Origin: Streptomyces tailanensis
Lineage (GTDB): Bacteria > Actinomycetota > Actinomycetes > Streptomycetales > Streptomycetaceae
NCBI RefSeq assembly: GCF_008386495.1
Contig: NZ_VTHJ01000040.1
Span: 24,491-88,490 of the forward strand
Reading direction: 5' to 3'
Length of the DNA: 64,000 nt
Positions within the stretch are counted from its first letter, which is position 1, and the number at the start of each line of letters is the position of its first letter. Under the pieces are notes generated by a model. That model was given only the letters and a program-made list of their open reading frames with translations. It did no database searches and was not told the origin of the DNA. Shown piece by piece: positions 1 through 9,855 of this stretch. A program made the translations under genes and the position numbers.

Positions 1-959
1 AGGTCGACACCGGCGGCCTTCCAGGCGGCCTGGGTGAGGCCGGAGCAGTCGTAGGAGCCGGGGCCGGTGGCGCCCCAGACGTACGGCTTGCCGATCTGCG
101 CGCGGGCGAAGGTGAGGGCCTTGGCGGCCTTCGAGGCGTACGTCGAGTCCTCGACCGTCGTGGTCGTACTCGGGGACGTGGACGTGTTCGTCTCGGTGGT
201 CGTGGCGGTGGAGGTCTCCTGCTGGGCCTCCTGCGTCTGCTGGGACGCCTGGGCCGCCGCCTGCTGACGCGCCAGTTCCTCTGCCTTGCGGTCGGCCTCC
301 TCCTGCTCGCGCTGCTCGATCGCGGCGAGCCGGGCCTTCTCCTCGGCGGTCAGCCGGGACAGCAGTTCACGGGCCTCGGCGAGCTTCGCCTGGACCTTGG
401 CCTTGTTGGACTTGAGGGTGTTCTGCGACTCGGTGAGCTGTTCGAGGCTTTCGGTCGCCTTCTGGCGCTGCTCGGTCGCCTCGGCCTGCTGCGTGATGTA
501 GTCGTCGACGGCGCCCTTCTGGCGGTCCGTCAGCCGGTCCATCAGCTGGTTCTGGTCGAAGTAGTCCTGCGGGTTGTCCGCCAGGAGCAGCGACGCCGCG
601 TCGGGGGAGGCCGCGCCCGTGCGGTACTGGGCGGCCGCGAACGAACCCAGCTGTTCCCGCGCCTCGTTGAGCTTCTCCGTGCGCTGGGCGACATCGTCGA
701 GGAGGGTGTCGACCTCCTTCTTCTGCTGGGTCGCCTTCTCCCTGGCCGAGTTGTAGTTCTCGGTCGCTGTCTCCGCGCCGCGGTAGAGGGCGTCTACCTT
801 CTTCTCGACCTCCTCCAGACTCGGCTTGTCGTCGGTCGAGGGGGCGGCGTTGGCCGACTGGGAGAGCAGGGCCACTGAGGTGAGGGCGGCCGTGGCGAGG
901 GCCGGGGTGCGTATGCCCGCGCGCGTTCGGGGCGGACGCGGCTTGCGGTGCGGCGCCAT
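1..959 (-). CDS. Secreted NlpC/P60 peptidoglycan hydrolase, C-terminus cut by window edge
   Basis: Likely a D,L-endopeptidase that cuts peptidoglycan stem peptides outside the cell. The start at 959 follows a strong GGAAGGAG ribosome site. Residues 1-45 form a signal peptide (Arg-rich start, hydrophobic core, cut near SANAAPS). A long coiled coil of about 200 residues rich in E, K and Q follows, then a Ser/Thr linker, then the beginning of the NlpC/P60 domain with the catalytic Cys in YDCSGLTQ. The His and third polar residue would lie left of position 1. This layout (coiled coil plus NlpC/P60) matches RipA/Cwl-type actinobacterial hydrolases. A ydaO-type riboswitch lies directly upstream, so expression probably answers to c-di-AMP. 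Confidence 0.93.
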   Translation of the reverse strand, partial: MAPHRKPRPPRTRAGIRTPALATAALTSVALLSQSANAAPSTDDKPSLEEVEKKVDALYRGAETATENYNSAREKATQQKKEVDTLLDDVAQRTEKLNEAREQLGSFAAAQYRTGAASPDAASLLLADNPQDYFDQNQLMDRLTDRQKGAVDDYITQQAEATEQRQKATESLEQLTESQNTLKSNKAKVQAKLAEARELLSRLTAEEKARLAAIEQREQEEADRKAEELARQQAAAQASQQTQEAQQETSTATTTETNTSTSPSTTTTVEDSTYASKAAKALTFARAQIGKPYVWGATGPGSYDCSGLTQAAWKAAGVD

Positions 960-982
960 GGTTCGGCGTCTCCTTCCGTTGT

Positions 983-1135
983 CCGCCTACCGAGTTAGCT
1001 GTCGGGTTCGGGCGCGTGCTTCGGAAGGTTTGCCCTACGACCCTTGCCGCGCACGGCAGTCGGGTCGATTCACCCCAGAGGTCGGTGGGTCCCCGGCTCC
1101 GGCTGCCAGGAGAGGCGTACCGGACTCGGCGGAGG
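983..1135 (-). ncRNA. ydaO/yuaA-type c-di-AMP riboswitch
   Basis: Reading the minus strand, three conserved ydaO blocks occur in the right order: GGGGTGAATC (1067-1076), GTAGGGCAAACCTTCCG (1022-1038) and AACCCGACAGCTAACTCGG with GTAGGC (from about 1008 down to 985). The 3' CTCGG..GGCGG can pair with CCGCCGAG at 1125-1132 to close P1. The element ends 23 nt before the ATG of the NlpC/P60 gene, with the ribosome site in between. In Streptomyces this class is known upstream of rpf and NlpC/P60 genes. The 5' boundary is approximate. Confidence 0.92.
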
Positions 1136-1380
1136 CCGTGCGGCCCGGCGACGTTCGCCGGTTGGGTCGTACGGCCCAGCAAAACGCTAGCCAACTCGTG
1201 TGGTCCGTGTGAAGGTTGATGTTCGATATGCCCGATACGTTTTCGTGACCTTAGCCTCTCGGACGCGATAGGCGCTACGATCGATCGCTTACCGTTGTGA
1301 GGCGAGTGCGGTGGGTCACGGGTGCCGACTTTCCGGGGCGGGCCCTCGTTGTCGGTGGGGGCGCCTAGACTCGGAGAGCG

Positions 1381-3897
1381 ATGAGCAGCCTCTTTGACGA
1401 CAGCTTCCTGGCGGACCTCCAGGCCCCGCGCGGCCACCACGAGGAACCCCCGCCGCCGCCCGAGGACGAACACGCTCCGGAGCCGGTTCCGGACGATCTG
1501 TTCGGCGGGAAGTTCGACGTGCCGCCGGACCGGGACGCCTACTACCGCGACGGCGCCCCCCGCCCCGCCATCGACCCGGCGGCGCCCCTGGACGGGCTGA
1601 ACGAGAACCAGCGTGCGGCCGTCGTGCACGCCGGTTCCCCGCTGCTCATCGTGGCCGGCGCCGGCTCCGGCAAGACCCGTGTGCTCACCCACCGCATCGC
1701 CCACCTGCTCGGCGAGCGGCACGTCCACCCGGGCCAGATCCTCGCGATCACCTTCACCAACAAGGCCGCCGGCGAGATGAAGGAGCGCGTCGAGCAGCTC
1801 GTCGGCCCGCGCGCCAACGCGATGTGGGTGATGACCTTCCACAGCGCGTGCGTCCGCATCCTGCGCCGCGAGAGCAAGAAGCTCGGCTTCACGTCGTCCT
1901 TCTCGATCTACGACGCCGCCGACAGTAAGCGCCTCATGGCTCTCGTCTGCCGTGACCTGGACCTCGACCCCAAGCGCTTCCCGCCCAAGTCCTTCAGCGC
2001 CAAGATCTCGAACCTCAAGAACGAGCTGATCGACGAGGAGGACTTCGCCGCCCAGGCCTCCGACGGCTTCGAGAAGACCCTCGCCCAGGCCTACGTGCTC
2101 TACCAGTCCCGCCTCCGCGATGCCAACGCGCTCGACTTCGACGACCTGATCATGACGACGGTCAATCTGCTGCGCGCCTTCCCGGACGTCGCCGAGCACT
2201 ACCGCCGCCGCTTCCGCCACGTCCTCGTCGACGAGTATCAGGACACCAACCATGCCCAGTACGCCCTGGTCAGAGAGCTGGTCGGCACCTCCGAGCACCC
2301 CGACCCCGTCGATGGATCGCCCGCCGAGTGGGACGTACCGCCCGCCGAGCTCTGCGTCGTCGGTGACGCCGACCAGTCGATCTACGCCTTCCGCGGCGCG
2401 ACGATCCGCAACATCCTCCAGTTCGAGGAGGACTACCCGGACGCGACGACGATCCTGCTGGAGCAGAACTACCGCTCCACGCAGACGATCCTCTCCGCGG
2501 CCAACGCGGTCATCGAGCGCAACGAGTCCCGCCGCCCCAAGAACCTGTGGACCAACGCGGGCGCGGGTGCGCAGATCACCGGCTACGTCGCCGACACCGA
2601 GCACGACGAGGCCCAGTTCGTCGCCGACGAGATAGACCGGCTGACGGACGCGGGCGAGGCGAAGGCGGGTGACGTCGCCGTCTTCTACCGTACGAACGCC
2701 CAGTCCCGTGTCTTCGAAGAGGTCTTCATCCGCGTCGGCCTGCCCTACAAGGTCGTCGGCGGCGTCCGCTTCTACGAGCGCAAGGAGGTCCGGGACGTTC
2801 TCGCGTATCTGCGTGTCCTGGCCAACCCGGAGGACTCGGTTCCGCTGCGCCGCATCCTCAATGTGCCCAAGCGCGGCATCGGGGAGCGTGCCGAGGCGAT
2901 GATCGACGCCCTCTCCCAGCGGGAGAAGATCAGCTTCCCGCAGGCACTGAAGCGCGTCGACGAGGCGTACGGCATGGCGGCCCGCTCGACGAACGCCGTC
3001 AAGCGGTTCAACGTGCTGATGGAGGAGCTCCGGACCATCGTCGAGTCCGGTGCCGGTCCCGCGACGGTCCTGGAAGCGGTCCTCGAACGCACCGGCTACC
3101 TCGCCGAGTTGCAGGCCTCCACCGATCCGCAGGACGAGACCCGCATCGAGAACCTCCAGGAACTCGCCGCCGTCGCCCTGGAGTTCGAGCAGGAGTCGGG
3201 GGCCGCTGAAGGGGAGGGCGAGGCGGCGGGTACGACATCCGCCGGGCTCTCCGACTTCCTGGAGCGGGTGGCCCTGGTCGCCGACTCCGACCAGATCCCC
3301 GACGAGGACGAGGACGGCTCGGGCGTCATCACGCTCATGACCCTCCACACCGCCAAGGGCCTGGAGTTCCCGGTCGTCTTCCTGACCGGCATGGAGGACG
3401 GCGTGTTCCCGCACATGCGTGCCCTCGGCCAGACCAAGGAGCTGGAGGAGGAGCGCCGCCTCGCGTACGTCGGCATCACCCGCGCGCGTGAACGGCTCTA
3501 CCTCACCCGGTCCACGCTCCGCAGCGCCTGGGGCCAGCCCTCCTACAATCCGCCGTCCCGTTTCCTGGAGGAGATCCCGGCCACCCATCTGGAGTGGAAG
3601 CGGACGGGAGCCTCCGCGCCGGTGTCCTCGGGCCCGGCCGCCGGAATCGCGTCCTCGCTGTCGTCGTCCCGCTCCCGTTCCTCGGCCTCGGGCGCGTCCG
3701 GCTTCGCGACCCGCCGCACCAACGAGAAGCCGGTGGTCTCCCTGGCCGTCGGCGACCGCGTCACCCATGACCAGTTCGGCCTCGGTACGGTCGTCGCCAT
3801 CAAGGGCACGGGCGGGAACGCGGAGGCGACGATCGACTTCGGCGACGCGAAGCCGAAGCGGCTGCTGCTGCGGTACGCGCCGGTGGAGAAGCTCTAG
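1381..3897 (+). CDS. pcrA: ATP-dependent DNA helicase PcrA/UvrD
   Basis: Superfamily 1A 3'-5' helicase acting in repair and replication-conflict resolution in the cytoplasm. The 838 residues show Walker A GAGSGKT at 93-99, TFTNKAAGEMKERV (motif Ia), Walker B VDEYQDTN, the Q/ADQSIYAFRGA motif III region, QNYRSTQ, VTLMTLHTAKGLEF-like motif V and YVGITRAR motif VI. The C-terminus (from about 785, VGDRVTHDQFGLGTV) is the Tudor-like domain that contacts RNA polymerase in PcrA/UvrD. The first 65 residues are an acidic, Pro-rich extension, common in actinobacteria. GGAGAG lies just ahead of the ATG. It converges on the M23 gene with a shared hairpin between. Confidence 0.97.
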   Translation: MSSLFDDSFLADLQAPRGHHEEPPPPPEDEHAPEPVPDDLFGGKFDVPPDRDAYYRDGAPRPAIDPAAPLDGLNENQRAAVVHAGSPLLIVAGAGSGKTRVLTHRIAHLLGERHVHPGQILAITFTNKAAGEMKERVEQLVGPRANAMWVMTFHSACVRILRRESKKLGFTSSFSIYDAADSKRLMALVCRDLDLDPKRFPPKSFSAKISNLKNELIDEEDFAAQASDGFEKTLAQAYVLYQSRLRDANALDFDDLIMTTVNLLRAFPDVAEHYRRRFRHVLVDEYQDTNHAQYALVRELVGTSEHPDPVDGSPAEWDVPPAELCVVGDADQSIYAFRGATIRNILQFEEDYPDATTILLEQNYRSTQTILSAANAVIERNESRRPKNLWTNAGAGAQITGYVADTEHDEAQFVADEIDRLTDAGEAKAGDVAVFYRTNAQSRVFEEVFIRVGLPYKVVGGVRFYERKEVRDVLAYLRVLANPEDSVPLRRILNVPKRGIGERAEAMIDALSQREKISFPQALKRVDEAYGMAARSTNAVKRFNVLMEELRTIVESGAGPATVLEAVLERTGYLAELQASTDPQDETRIENLQELAAVALEFEQESGAAEGEGEAAGTTSAGLSDFLERVALVADSDQIPDEDEDGSGVITLMTLHTAKGLEFPVVFLTGMEDGVFPHMRALGQTKELEEERRLAYVGITRARERLYLTRSTLRSAWGQPSYNPPSRFLEEIPATHLEWKRTGASAPVSSGPAAGIASSLSSSRSRSSASGASGFATRRTNEKPVVSLAVGDRVTHDQFGLGTVVAIKGTGGNAEATIDFGDAKPKRLLLRYAPVEKL

Positions 3898-3906
3898 ACA
3901 CGAGTC

Positions 3907-3940
3907 GGGCCCCTGCCGCGGCTTCCGTTGGCAGGGGCCC
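3907..3940. terminator. Bidirectional hairpin between pcrA and the M23 gene
   Basis: Perfect 11-bp arms GGGCCCCTGCC (3907-3917) and GGCAGGGGCCC (3930-3940) with a 12-nt loop, placed between two convergent stop codons. There is no clear U-tract, which is usual in this GC range. Confidence 0.8.
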
Positions 3941-3973
3941 AACTCATCTCATCTTCGTGTCTGTTACGTCAGG

Positions 3974-5593
3974 TTACGACGGGTCCAGCCCATGGCTCCG
4001 CAGCCACGACAGCGGGTCTATGGCGGAGCCGCCGGCGGGGTGCACCTCGAAGTGCAGGTGCGGGCCGGTCGAGTTGCCCGAGTTGCCGGAGTAGGCGATG
4101 GTGTCGCCGGCCTTGACGGTCGTACCGGAGGCGACCTTGTACGTGGAGAGGTGGCAGTACCAGGTCTCGGTGCCGTCCTTGGCGGTCACGATGACCATGT
4201 TGCCGTAGGCGGCGTTCCACTGCGTCCGTACGGTGCCGTCCGTCGCGGCCAGCACCGGCGTACCGTACGAGACGGGGAAGTCGATACCGGTGTGCAGGGA
4301 CATCCAGTTGATGCCGGACTGCCCGTAGTACGCGCTGAGCCCGTGCTGCGAGACCGGCAGCGCGAACTTCGGGCGCAGCCGCTCCTTACGGGCCGCCTCG
4401 GCCGCCGCCTTCTTCTGCTCCAGCTCCTGCTGGGCCTTGAGGTCGATGCGCTCCTGGGTGCGGCTCGCCCGGTCGGCGAAGTCGTCGGCCTCGGCGGTGA
4501 GACTTTCGAGCTGGGTGTCGAGCTTGTTGTTGGCCGTGGACGGCTGCACCGGGGCGGCGTCCGACTTGGTGGCCGCCGTCGTCTCCGTATCGTCCCCGCC
4601 GATGCTGACGGTGGCCGCCGCGATCCCGGCGACCCCCATGACACAGGCCGACGGAACGGCCACGGTCAGCAGGGCGGAACGTTTGGCCGGAGCGCGCCGC
4701 CGCGAACGCGAGGCCGCGCGGGTGGCCGCCCGCCCGGGGCTCGCGCTCCTGGCGTCGGGGGCCGGGGTGACCTCCTCCTCGCCGTCGAGGAGCACGGCAC
4801 GGTCCGCACCGTCGTCCTCGAGACCGTTGGCCTCGAACTCGCCGTCCGCGGAGAGGGTTTGGCCCTGGTCGTACGAGGTGATCTGCTCGAAAGTCGCGGT
4901 CGCCTGCTGGGCGAAGTCCACGGCCTCGGCCGAGGGACGCTCGTGGGCGTCGTACGACTCGGGGGCGCCGCCGTTGTGGTCGTACGACTCGGAGGTGGTG
5001 CCGTCGCCGTGGTCGTCGGCGGTGGACCGGTCGCCGTCGCTGTTCCACTGCGTGGCGTCGAACACGCCTGTCGCGAAGTGCTGGACGCCGACCCACTGCT
5101 GGGTCTGGTCGGCGCCCAACTGGTCCGCTTGGTCGAGCTGTTCCGCCCGCAGCCAGCCGCTCGCGTCCCACTGGCCGCTGGAATCGGGGCCCGTGGACTG
5201 CGCCGGCACCTGCGCGAGGTGCTCGTAACCGGCCGGCCAGGACGTCGTGTCGTAGCTGCCCGTGTCGAGCGCGGCCTGGTGCTGCGCGGCGTACGGGTCG
5301 TAGTTCAGCGTCTGGTGGCTGCCCGTCGACCACGCCGAGGCGTCGTAGGAACCGGTACCGGCGTCGTTGCCCGGCATGTCGCCGAAGAGGGGGTCGGTCG
5401 CGAAGGTGGCGGTCGCGTGCGCGCCGGCGCCGGAGTCGAAACCGGACTCAAAACCCGTGGCGGTGTAGTCGCCGTACGTGGTGAAGTCGCCGAGAGTGGC
5501 TCCCTGGTGGCCGTACGACGCGTAATGCGCGGCGTCGGCATCGGAAGCCGGAGCCGGGGATGTTGCGGTCCCCGACGGGTGACGATCGTTCAC
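3974..5593 (-). CDS. Membrane-anchored M23 (LytM) zinc metallopeptidase
   Basis: Probable glycyl/D-Ala endopeptidase, or a LytM regulator of cell-wall hydrolases. I place the start at GTG 5593 (MNDRHPSG), after AAAGAGAAG; the open frame continues upstream without a better site. Residues 1-290 are a low-complexity acidic region with many spaced YD/W motifs. A transmembrane segment (SALLTVAVPSACVMGVAG) lies near 310, an A/E/K-rich coiled coil near 350-410, and the M23 domain fills the C-terminus. Its zinc ligands are visible as HTGIDF and HLHFEV, so the domain looks catalytically competent. The domain order puts the peptidase outside the membrane with a long cytoplasmic tail. The tyrosine-rich tail has no function I recognise. 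Confidence 0.92.
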   Translation of the reverse strand: MNDRHPSGTATSPAPASDADAAHYASYGHQGATLGDFTTYGDYTATGFESGFDSGAGAHATATFATDPLFGDMPGNDAGTGSYDASAWSTGSHQTLNYDPYAAQHQAALDTGSYDTTSWPAGYEHLAQVPAQSTGPDSSGQWDASGWLRAEQLDQADQLGADQTQQWVGVQHFATGVFDATQWNSDGDRSTADDHGDGTTSESYDHNGGAPESYDAHERPSAEAVDFAQQATATFEQITSYDQGQTLSADGEFEANGLEDDGADRAVLLDGEEEVTPAPDARSASPGRAATRAASRSRRRAPAKRSALLTVAVPSACVMGVAGIAAATVSIGGDDTETTAATKSDAAPVQPSTANNKLDTQLESLTAEADDFADRASRTQERIDLKAQQELEQKKAAAEAARKERLRPKFALPVSQHGLSAYYGQSGINWMSLHTGIDFPVSYGTPVLAATDGTVRTQWNAAYGNMVIVTAKDGTETWYCHLSTYKVASGTTVKAGDTIAYSGNSGNSTGPHLHFEVHPAGGSAIDPLSWLRSHGLDPS

Positions 5594-5968
5594 CAACTTC
5601 TCTTTCGCCTCGACGACAGGGGCTGGCAGAGCAGTGCGGTGACTGTACCCGGCGGTACGCGGGCGCGACAATCTTCAACGGGTTTCGCGGCCGCAGGAAA
5701 CGGGCAATCGAGCGTCTTTCGGGGGGCTCTGGGCACGACTTTGGCTTTGTGTTCGAAGATTGTTCGATAGCGGGCGGTCGAGTGGGGGGCTGTGGGGCGG
5801 CCGAGTTGCAGGGGTCCGGGGTCGTCGCCGGCGTGATGGTGTGCCGGTGGTGGGGGCGCGCGGGTGCTGTCGGGCGGGTGTCGCGATCCGGGTGTGTGGC
5901 GGGGGCGCGTGGGGGTGTGTCGAGTTTGTGCTGGATCGGCCGTTTTGTATCCCGATCGGATCGTGCGT
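5594..5968. other. Gene-free stretch upstream of the M23 gene
   Basis: It holds the promoter side of the minus-strand M23 gene. The AT-richest part (5740-5772) contains two TTCGA half sites. I see no coding frame with Streptomyces codon bias, no RNA gene and no riboswitch motif, in contrast to the NlpC/P60 leader. Confidence 0.5.
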
Positions 5969-6844
5969 CTACGCCACTGTCAGGCCGCCGGGGCGGGCGG
6001 CAGGGCGGGTGGCCGGGAGGGCTCCCGTGCGGGCGGTGTCGAGCGCCTCGCGGATTCCGGTGGCGACGGCGGGGTGCACGGGCAGGGCGAGGTGGCCGAT
6101 ACCGGTGACCTGGACGTTCTGCACCATCAGGTCCGGGTGGTCGATGGCGGCGGTCTCCACCGGAGCCATCACATGGTCGAAGTCGCTCCAGAACGCCACG
6201 AAGTGCGTACGGCACCCCGGCGCCGGTCCGCGCAACTCCTGCAGCACCTCCGAACCCGGACGCATCTGCCGGACGATCGGGTGCGCGTTCGCGAGCGGTA
6301 CGGCCTCGGTGCCGCCGTGCGGGGTGCCGAGCGTGACGAGCGTACGGACGCGGTGGTCGCCGCCGAGCCGCTGCACGTAGTACCGCGCTATCAGTCCGCC
6401 GAGGCTGTGCCCGACGACATCCACCCGCTCCTGACCGGTGCGCTCGCAGATGTCCTCGATGTGCCGGCCGAGCAGGTCGGCGGCGGTGCGGATGTCGCAG
6501 GTGAGGGGCGAGTAGTTGAGGGACTCGATGTGCCGGTAGCCGTGCTGGGCGAGGGAGCGGCGCAGCAGGACGAACACGGAGCGGTTGTCAATGAAACCGT
6601 GCAGCAGGACGACCGGCGGCTTGTCCTCGGTCGGGAGCCGGGGTGCGTCAGGCGGAGGGAGCGTGGGCGTGGTCCGGCGCTCCTGGATGATCCCGGACGG
6701 GTAGAGCAGCAGATGCCCGGCGAGGATCGCCAGCTCAAGGGCGGTCGCCTTGACGAGGTCCATCGAGAGCCCAGCCACCAGCCTGGCGGGCAGGAACCGC
6801 TCACAGAGCGGAACGAAAGGCGCTATCGCCCCGGTGACCTTCAT
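5969..6844 (-). CDS. Alpha/beta hydrolase, lipase-like
   Basis: 291 residues from ATG 6844, which follows GGGAGG at good spacing. The fold is recognisable from VVLLHGFIDNRS (oxyanion strand), the nucleophile elbow VVGHSLGGLIARYY, TLGTPHGGTEA and a C-terminal GIGHLALPVHP carrying the probable catalytic His. The N-terminal 60 residues include hydrophobic stretches (LVAGLSMDLVKATALELAILAGHLLLY) that could anchor it or serve as an uncleaved signal. This is the class of triacylglycerol lipase/EstA-like esterases common in Streptomyces. The substrate is unknown. It is divergent from icmB across a 520-bp gap. Confidence 0.87.
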   Translation of the reverse strand: MKVTGAIAPFVPLCERFLPARLVAGLSMDLVKATALELAILAGHLLLYPSGIIQERRTTPTLPPPDAPRLPTEDKPPVVLLHGFIDNRSVFVLLRRSLAQHGYRHIESLNYSPLTCDIRTAADLLGRHIEDICERTGQERVDVVGHSLGGLIARYYVQRLGGDHRVRTLVTLGTPHGGTEAVPLANAHPIVRQMRPGSEVLQELRGPAPGCRTHFVAFWSDFDHVMAPVETAAIDHPDLMVQNVQVTGIGHLALPVHPAVATGIREALDTARTGALPATRPAARPGGLTVA

Positions 6845-7367
6845 GCCCGACCTCCCGTCGGCACACGGGGGGCGGCTCTGTCCCCCGTGTGCCCTCATGG
6901 AGAGCCCAGGTCGCGGGCGGCGGACGACGGACGGGTGGCGGAGGGTGGGCGGTGCTTGTGCGATGCGTGTGACTTACGGGGTCCTCCCTTGCTCCCCCGC
7001 TGTCGTTGCTCTCCGCTGTCTGTCGATGTCTGCCTGCGCCGACGAGTCCCACCACCGTGGTCTTCCGCGGACGGTGGGGTGGTACGGCGCCCCTGCGACG
7101 GCTCTCCTCGTGCGCGCCGCTCCTGCCCGTGGCACGCACGCCACGGCGGCTGAGGCGGTCGGCGCGGATGCCGCGATCGCCTCGTCCCCGCGACGCGTGA
7201 GCCGCGGAAACGGGAACGGTGCGCGGCGAACGTGTCCCACCGTGTGATTTCCCCCTCGCCGACCACCGCGAAACTGCCGGGTGCGGGATGCTGGAGATAA
7301 CGTTCGTTCACTTCGCCGGTGTGTGGTGCGGGTAGCTGTTCGGTGCAGTCGTTTCATGGAGGCAGTG
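6845..7367. other. Gene-free divergent intergenic region
   Basis: Promoter region shared by the lipase-like gene (leftward) and icmB (rightward). Short open frames occur on both strands but none has a ribosome site or typical codon bias. GGAGATAACGTTCGTTCACTT-like sequence near 7290-7312 is a plausible icmB promoter region. No RNA structure stood out. Confidence 0.45.
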
Positions 7368-7784
<417 letters not shown>

Positions 7785-7867
7785 CCCCCAGCCTTCGGCG
7801 GTTGGGGCACGGGGGAGATGGGGTGCCTGAGGTTCGTTTGTCCGCGCGGGCTGTGGGGGCTTGTCGC

Positions 7868-8000
7868 GCAGCTCCCCACGCCCCTAACAGCACGGCCCTG
7901 CGGGCCGCTGAAAAGCACGGGGCGCAGCCCCTGCTTTTCAGGGGCGTGGGGCTGTGTCGATGTGCGGCTCCGCCGCGTGGGCGCGACAAGTCCCCACCCA
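7868..8000. repeat. Dispersed Streptomyces hairpin element (full copy)
   Basis: Nested inverted repeat: outer arms CCCCACGCCCC (7874-7884) and GGGGCGTGGGG (7941-7951), inner arms CTGAAAAGCA (7908-7917) and TGCTTTTCAG (7932-7941). It is followed by TGCGGCTCCGCCGCG and TGGGCGCGAC. The right half recurs at 51571-51612. This kind of intergenic element recurs in Streptomyces chromosomes. It lies between convergent genes and may also act as a terminator. Confidence 0.75.
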
Positions 8001-8068
8001 CCCGCACCCGCCAACACACCGACTGGACCGAGCTCTCCCGCGGGGGTTGAAGGGGCGCAGCCCCTGGA

Positions 8069-8111
8069 TGGGGGCACCTCCCGCTCGAGCGAAGCCGAGA
8101 GTGGGGGAGGG
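8069..8111 (-). repeat. Short GC-rich repeat, copy A
   Basis: A sequence centred on the palindrome-like GCTCGAGCGAAGC followed by CGAGAGTGGGGGAGGG. The same unit in the opposite orientation occurs at 20626, 29312 and 45768. It contains complementary CCTCCCGC/GTGGGGGAGG-type arms and so folds as a hairpin. It sits just past the stop of the DUF5691 gene. Confidence 0.8.
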
Positions 8112-8141
8112 ACGGGTAGGGGCGGCGGGGGCGAGACCAAG

Positions 8142-9755
8142 TCACAGGGGGGTCAGCTCTGCCTGCATGGTGGCGCGCAAGCGCAACGTGGTCGTGAGGC
8201 GCTGGAAGGCCTCGGACCAGTAGCCGCCGGCCCCGGGCGCCGCATTCTCCGGCTCCTCCGCCGCCGCAGCGAGCGGATCCAGCCGAACCGCCTCCGCAGG
8301 ATCCAGGCACCGCTCGGCCAACCCCATCACCCCACTGAAGCTCCAGGGATAACTCCCCGCGTCCCGCGCGATATCGAGCGCGTCCACAACCGCCCGCCCC
8401 AACGGCGGAGCCCACGGCACCGCACACACCCCCAGCAACTGAAACGCCTCCGACAACCCATGCGTGCCGATGAACCCCGCTACCCACTCGGCCCGCTCCC
8501 CGTCATCGAGCGTCGCCAGCAGCTTGGCCCGCTCGGCCAGCGACACGGCCCCCGGCCCCCCGGCCTCGGGCGTGGACGGCGCCCCCAGCAATGCCCGCGA
8601 CCACCCGGCATCACGCTGCCGCACCGCCGCCCGGCACCACGCCCCGTGCAACTCCCCCTGCCAGTCGTCCGCGACCGGCAACGCCACGATCTCCTCCGGC
8701 GTGCGCCCTCCGAACCGCCGCGACCACACTCCGAGCGGCGCCGCCTCCACCAACTGGCCCAGCCACCACGACCGTTCACCCCGCCCGGCGGGAGCCTTGG
8801 GCTGCACACCGTCGCGCTCCATGCCCGGGTCGCACTCATGCGGGGCCTCGACCACGAGCGTGGGCGTGCCGCTCGTGCGGTCGACGGCCACACACGCGGT
8901 CGCCCGCTGCGCCATTCGTGCCGCGAGCGCCGAGGAGGGCAGCGCGGACAGCAGCTCCGCCGCCGTGGCCCGCACATTCCGGCTGCGGTCCGCCAACGCG
9001 CCCTCCAGGAACGGCTCGTCCGCCGCCGCCAGCCCCGCCCGGAGGGTGTCGAGGAACATGAGCCGGTCCTCGGCCCGTTCCGCCGGCCATGTGGAGGCCA
9101 GCAACTCACGTGCGGTGGCGGGACCGTGGGCCCGCAGCGCGGTGAGCAGCGCCACCCGCTCCGCGAACAGGCCCTCCTGCCAGAGACGCCGGACCCGTTC
9201 CGGCTCGTCCGGGCCGGGCAGCGCCGCACCGCCGCCCGGCGCGGCACGCAGCGCGAAACGCCAGTCCGTGTTCAACCGGGCCAGCCACAACGCCCGCGCG
9301 CCCGCGAAGGCCAGCACGGCGGGGCGTAGATCCGTACGGCCGCGCGCCGCGTCGAGCAGCGCGGGCAGCGCCTCCGGCGGCGCCGCGTAACCGTACGCGT
9401 TCGCCAGCGCCAGCCACTGGGGCAGCAGCTCCATCAGGTCGGGCGCCGTACCCCGGCGGCCGCCACCCGTGCCGGGCCGGTCGGCCAGCAGCGTCGCCAG
9501 TCTGCGTGCCGCGGCGGGCGGCAGCGCGGGGCGCCCGTCCGCCGCCGCCGGCTCCGGCCGCACGGCCGCCCGCACGGGACGTATCCCCGCCCGGCGCCGC
9601 ACCGTCTCCACCGCCGCCGCGTCCAACAGAGCCACGGGCGCCTCCCGGCCGGACCCCGGCCCCGGAGACGTACGACGATCCGTGCCGAGCAACGCCGTCG
9701 TGACGAGCTCCTCCCAGGGGAGCCCCGAGGAAGCGGCCGAAGAGGTGCCGGTCAT
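8142..9755 (-). CDS. DUF5691 family protein of the SWIM/MoxR cluster
   Basis: 537 residues from ATG 9755, preceded by GGAAGGA. It begins with WEELVTTALLGTDRR, the opening typical of DUF5691. The rest is alanine- and leucine-rich, with repeated helical pairs (for example LEGALADRSRNVRATAAELLSAL), suggesting a HEAT-like helical scaffold. No catalytic motif is visible. It lies 100 bp downstream of the SWIM zinc-finger gene on the same strand, probably co-transcribed, and divergent from the MoxR/VWA genes. Families with this neighbourhood are conserved in actinobacteria but I know no biochemical function. A role as an adaptor for the MoxR-VWA machine is inference. Confidence 0.85.
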   Translation of the reverse strand: MTGTSSAASSGLPWEELVTTALLGTDRRTSPGPGSGREAPVALLDAAAVETVRRRAGIRPVRAAVRPEPAAADGRPALPPAAARRLATLLADRPGTGGGRRGTAPDLMELLPQWLALANAYGYAAPPEALPALLDAARGRTDLRPAVLAFAGARALWLARLNTDWRFALRAAPGGGAALPGPDEPERVRRLWQEGLFAERVALLTALRAHGPATARELLASTWPAERAEDRLMFLDTLRAGLAAADEPFLEGALADRSRNVRATAAELLSALPSSALAARMAQRATACVAVDRTSGTPTLVVEAPHECDPGMERDGVQPKAPAGRGERSWWLGQLVEAAPLGVWSRRFGGRTPEEIVALPVADDWQGELHGAWCRAAVRQRDAGWSRALLGAPSTPEAGGPGAVSLAERAKLLATLDDGERAEWVAGFIGTHGLSEAFQLLGVCAVPWAPPLGRAVVDALDIARDAGSYPWSFSGVMGLAERCLDPAEAVRLDPLAAAAEEPENAAPGAGGYWSEAFQRLTTTLRLRATMQAELTPL

Positions 9756-9855
9756 GAGAGTTCCTTCCGTAGGGAAAGGGGACAGCGGTGAACAGGGTCG
9801 TGCGTTATGGGCGTTGGGCGGGTCGGGTGAGTCGAGTGCGGCTCCGCGCCTGCCC

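Noticed and set aside
367..3942. Antisense open frame of over 1,100 codons across pcrA
   Set aside because: High-GC DNA leaves the complementary frames free of stops. The product is a low-complexity Arg/Gly/Leu string and pcrA on the other strand is certain.
5594..5968. Possible ydaO riboswitch before the M23 gene
   Set aside because: None of the conserved blocks seen at 983-1135 occurs on this leader.
7785..8141. Small open frames between icmB and DUF5691
   Set aside because: They are readings of the dispersed hairpin repeats and change frame in each copy.
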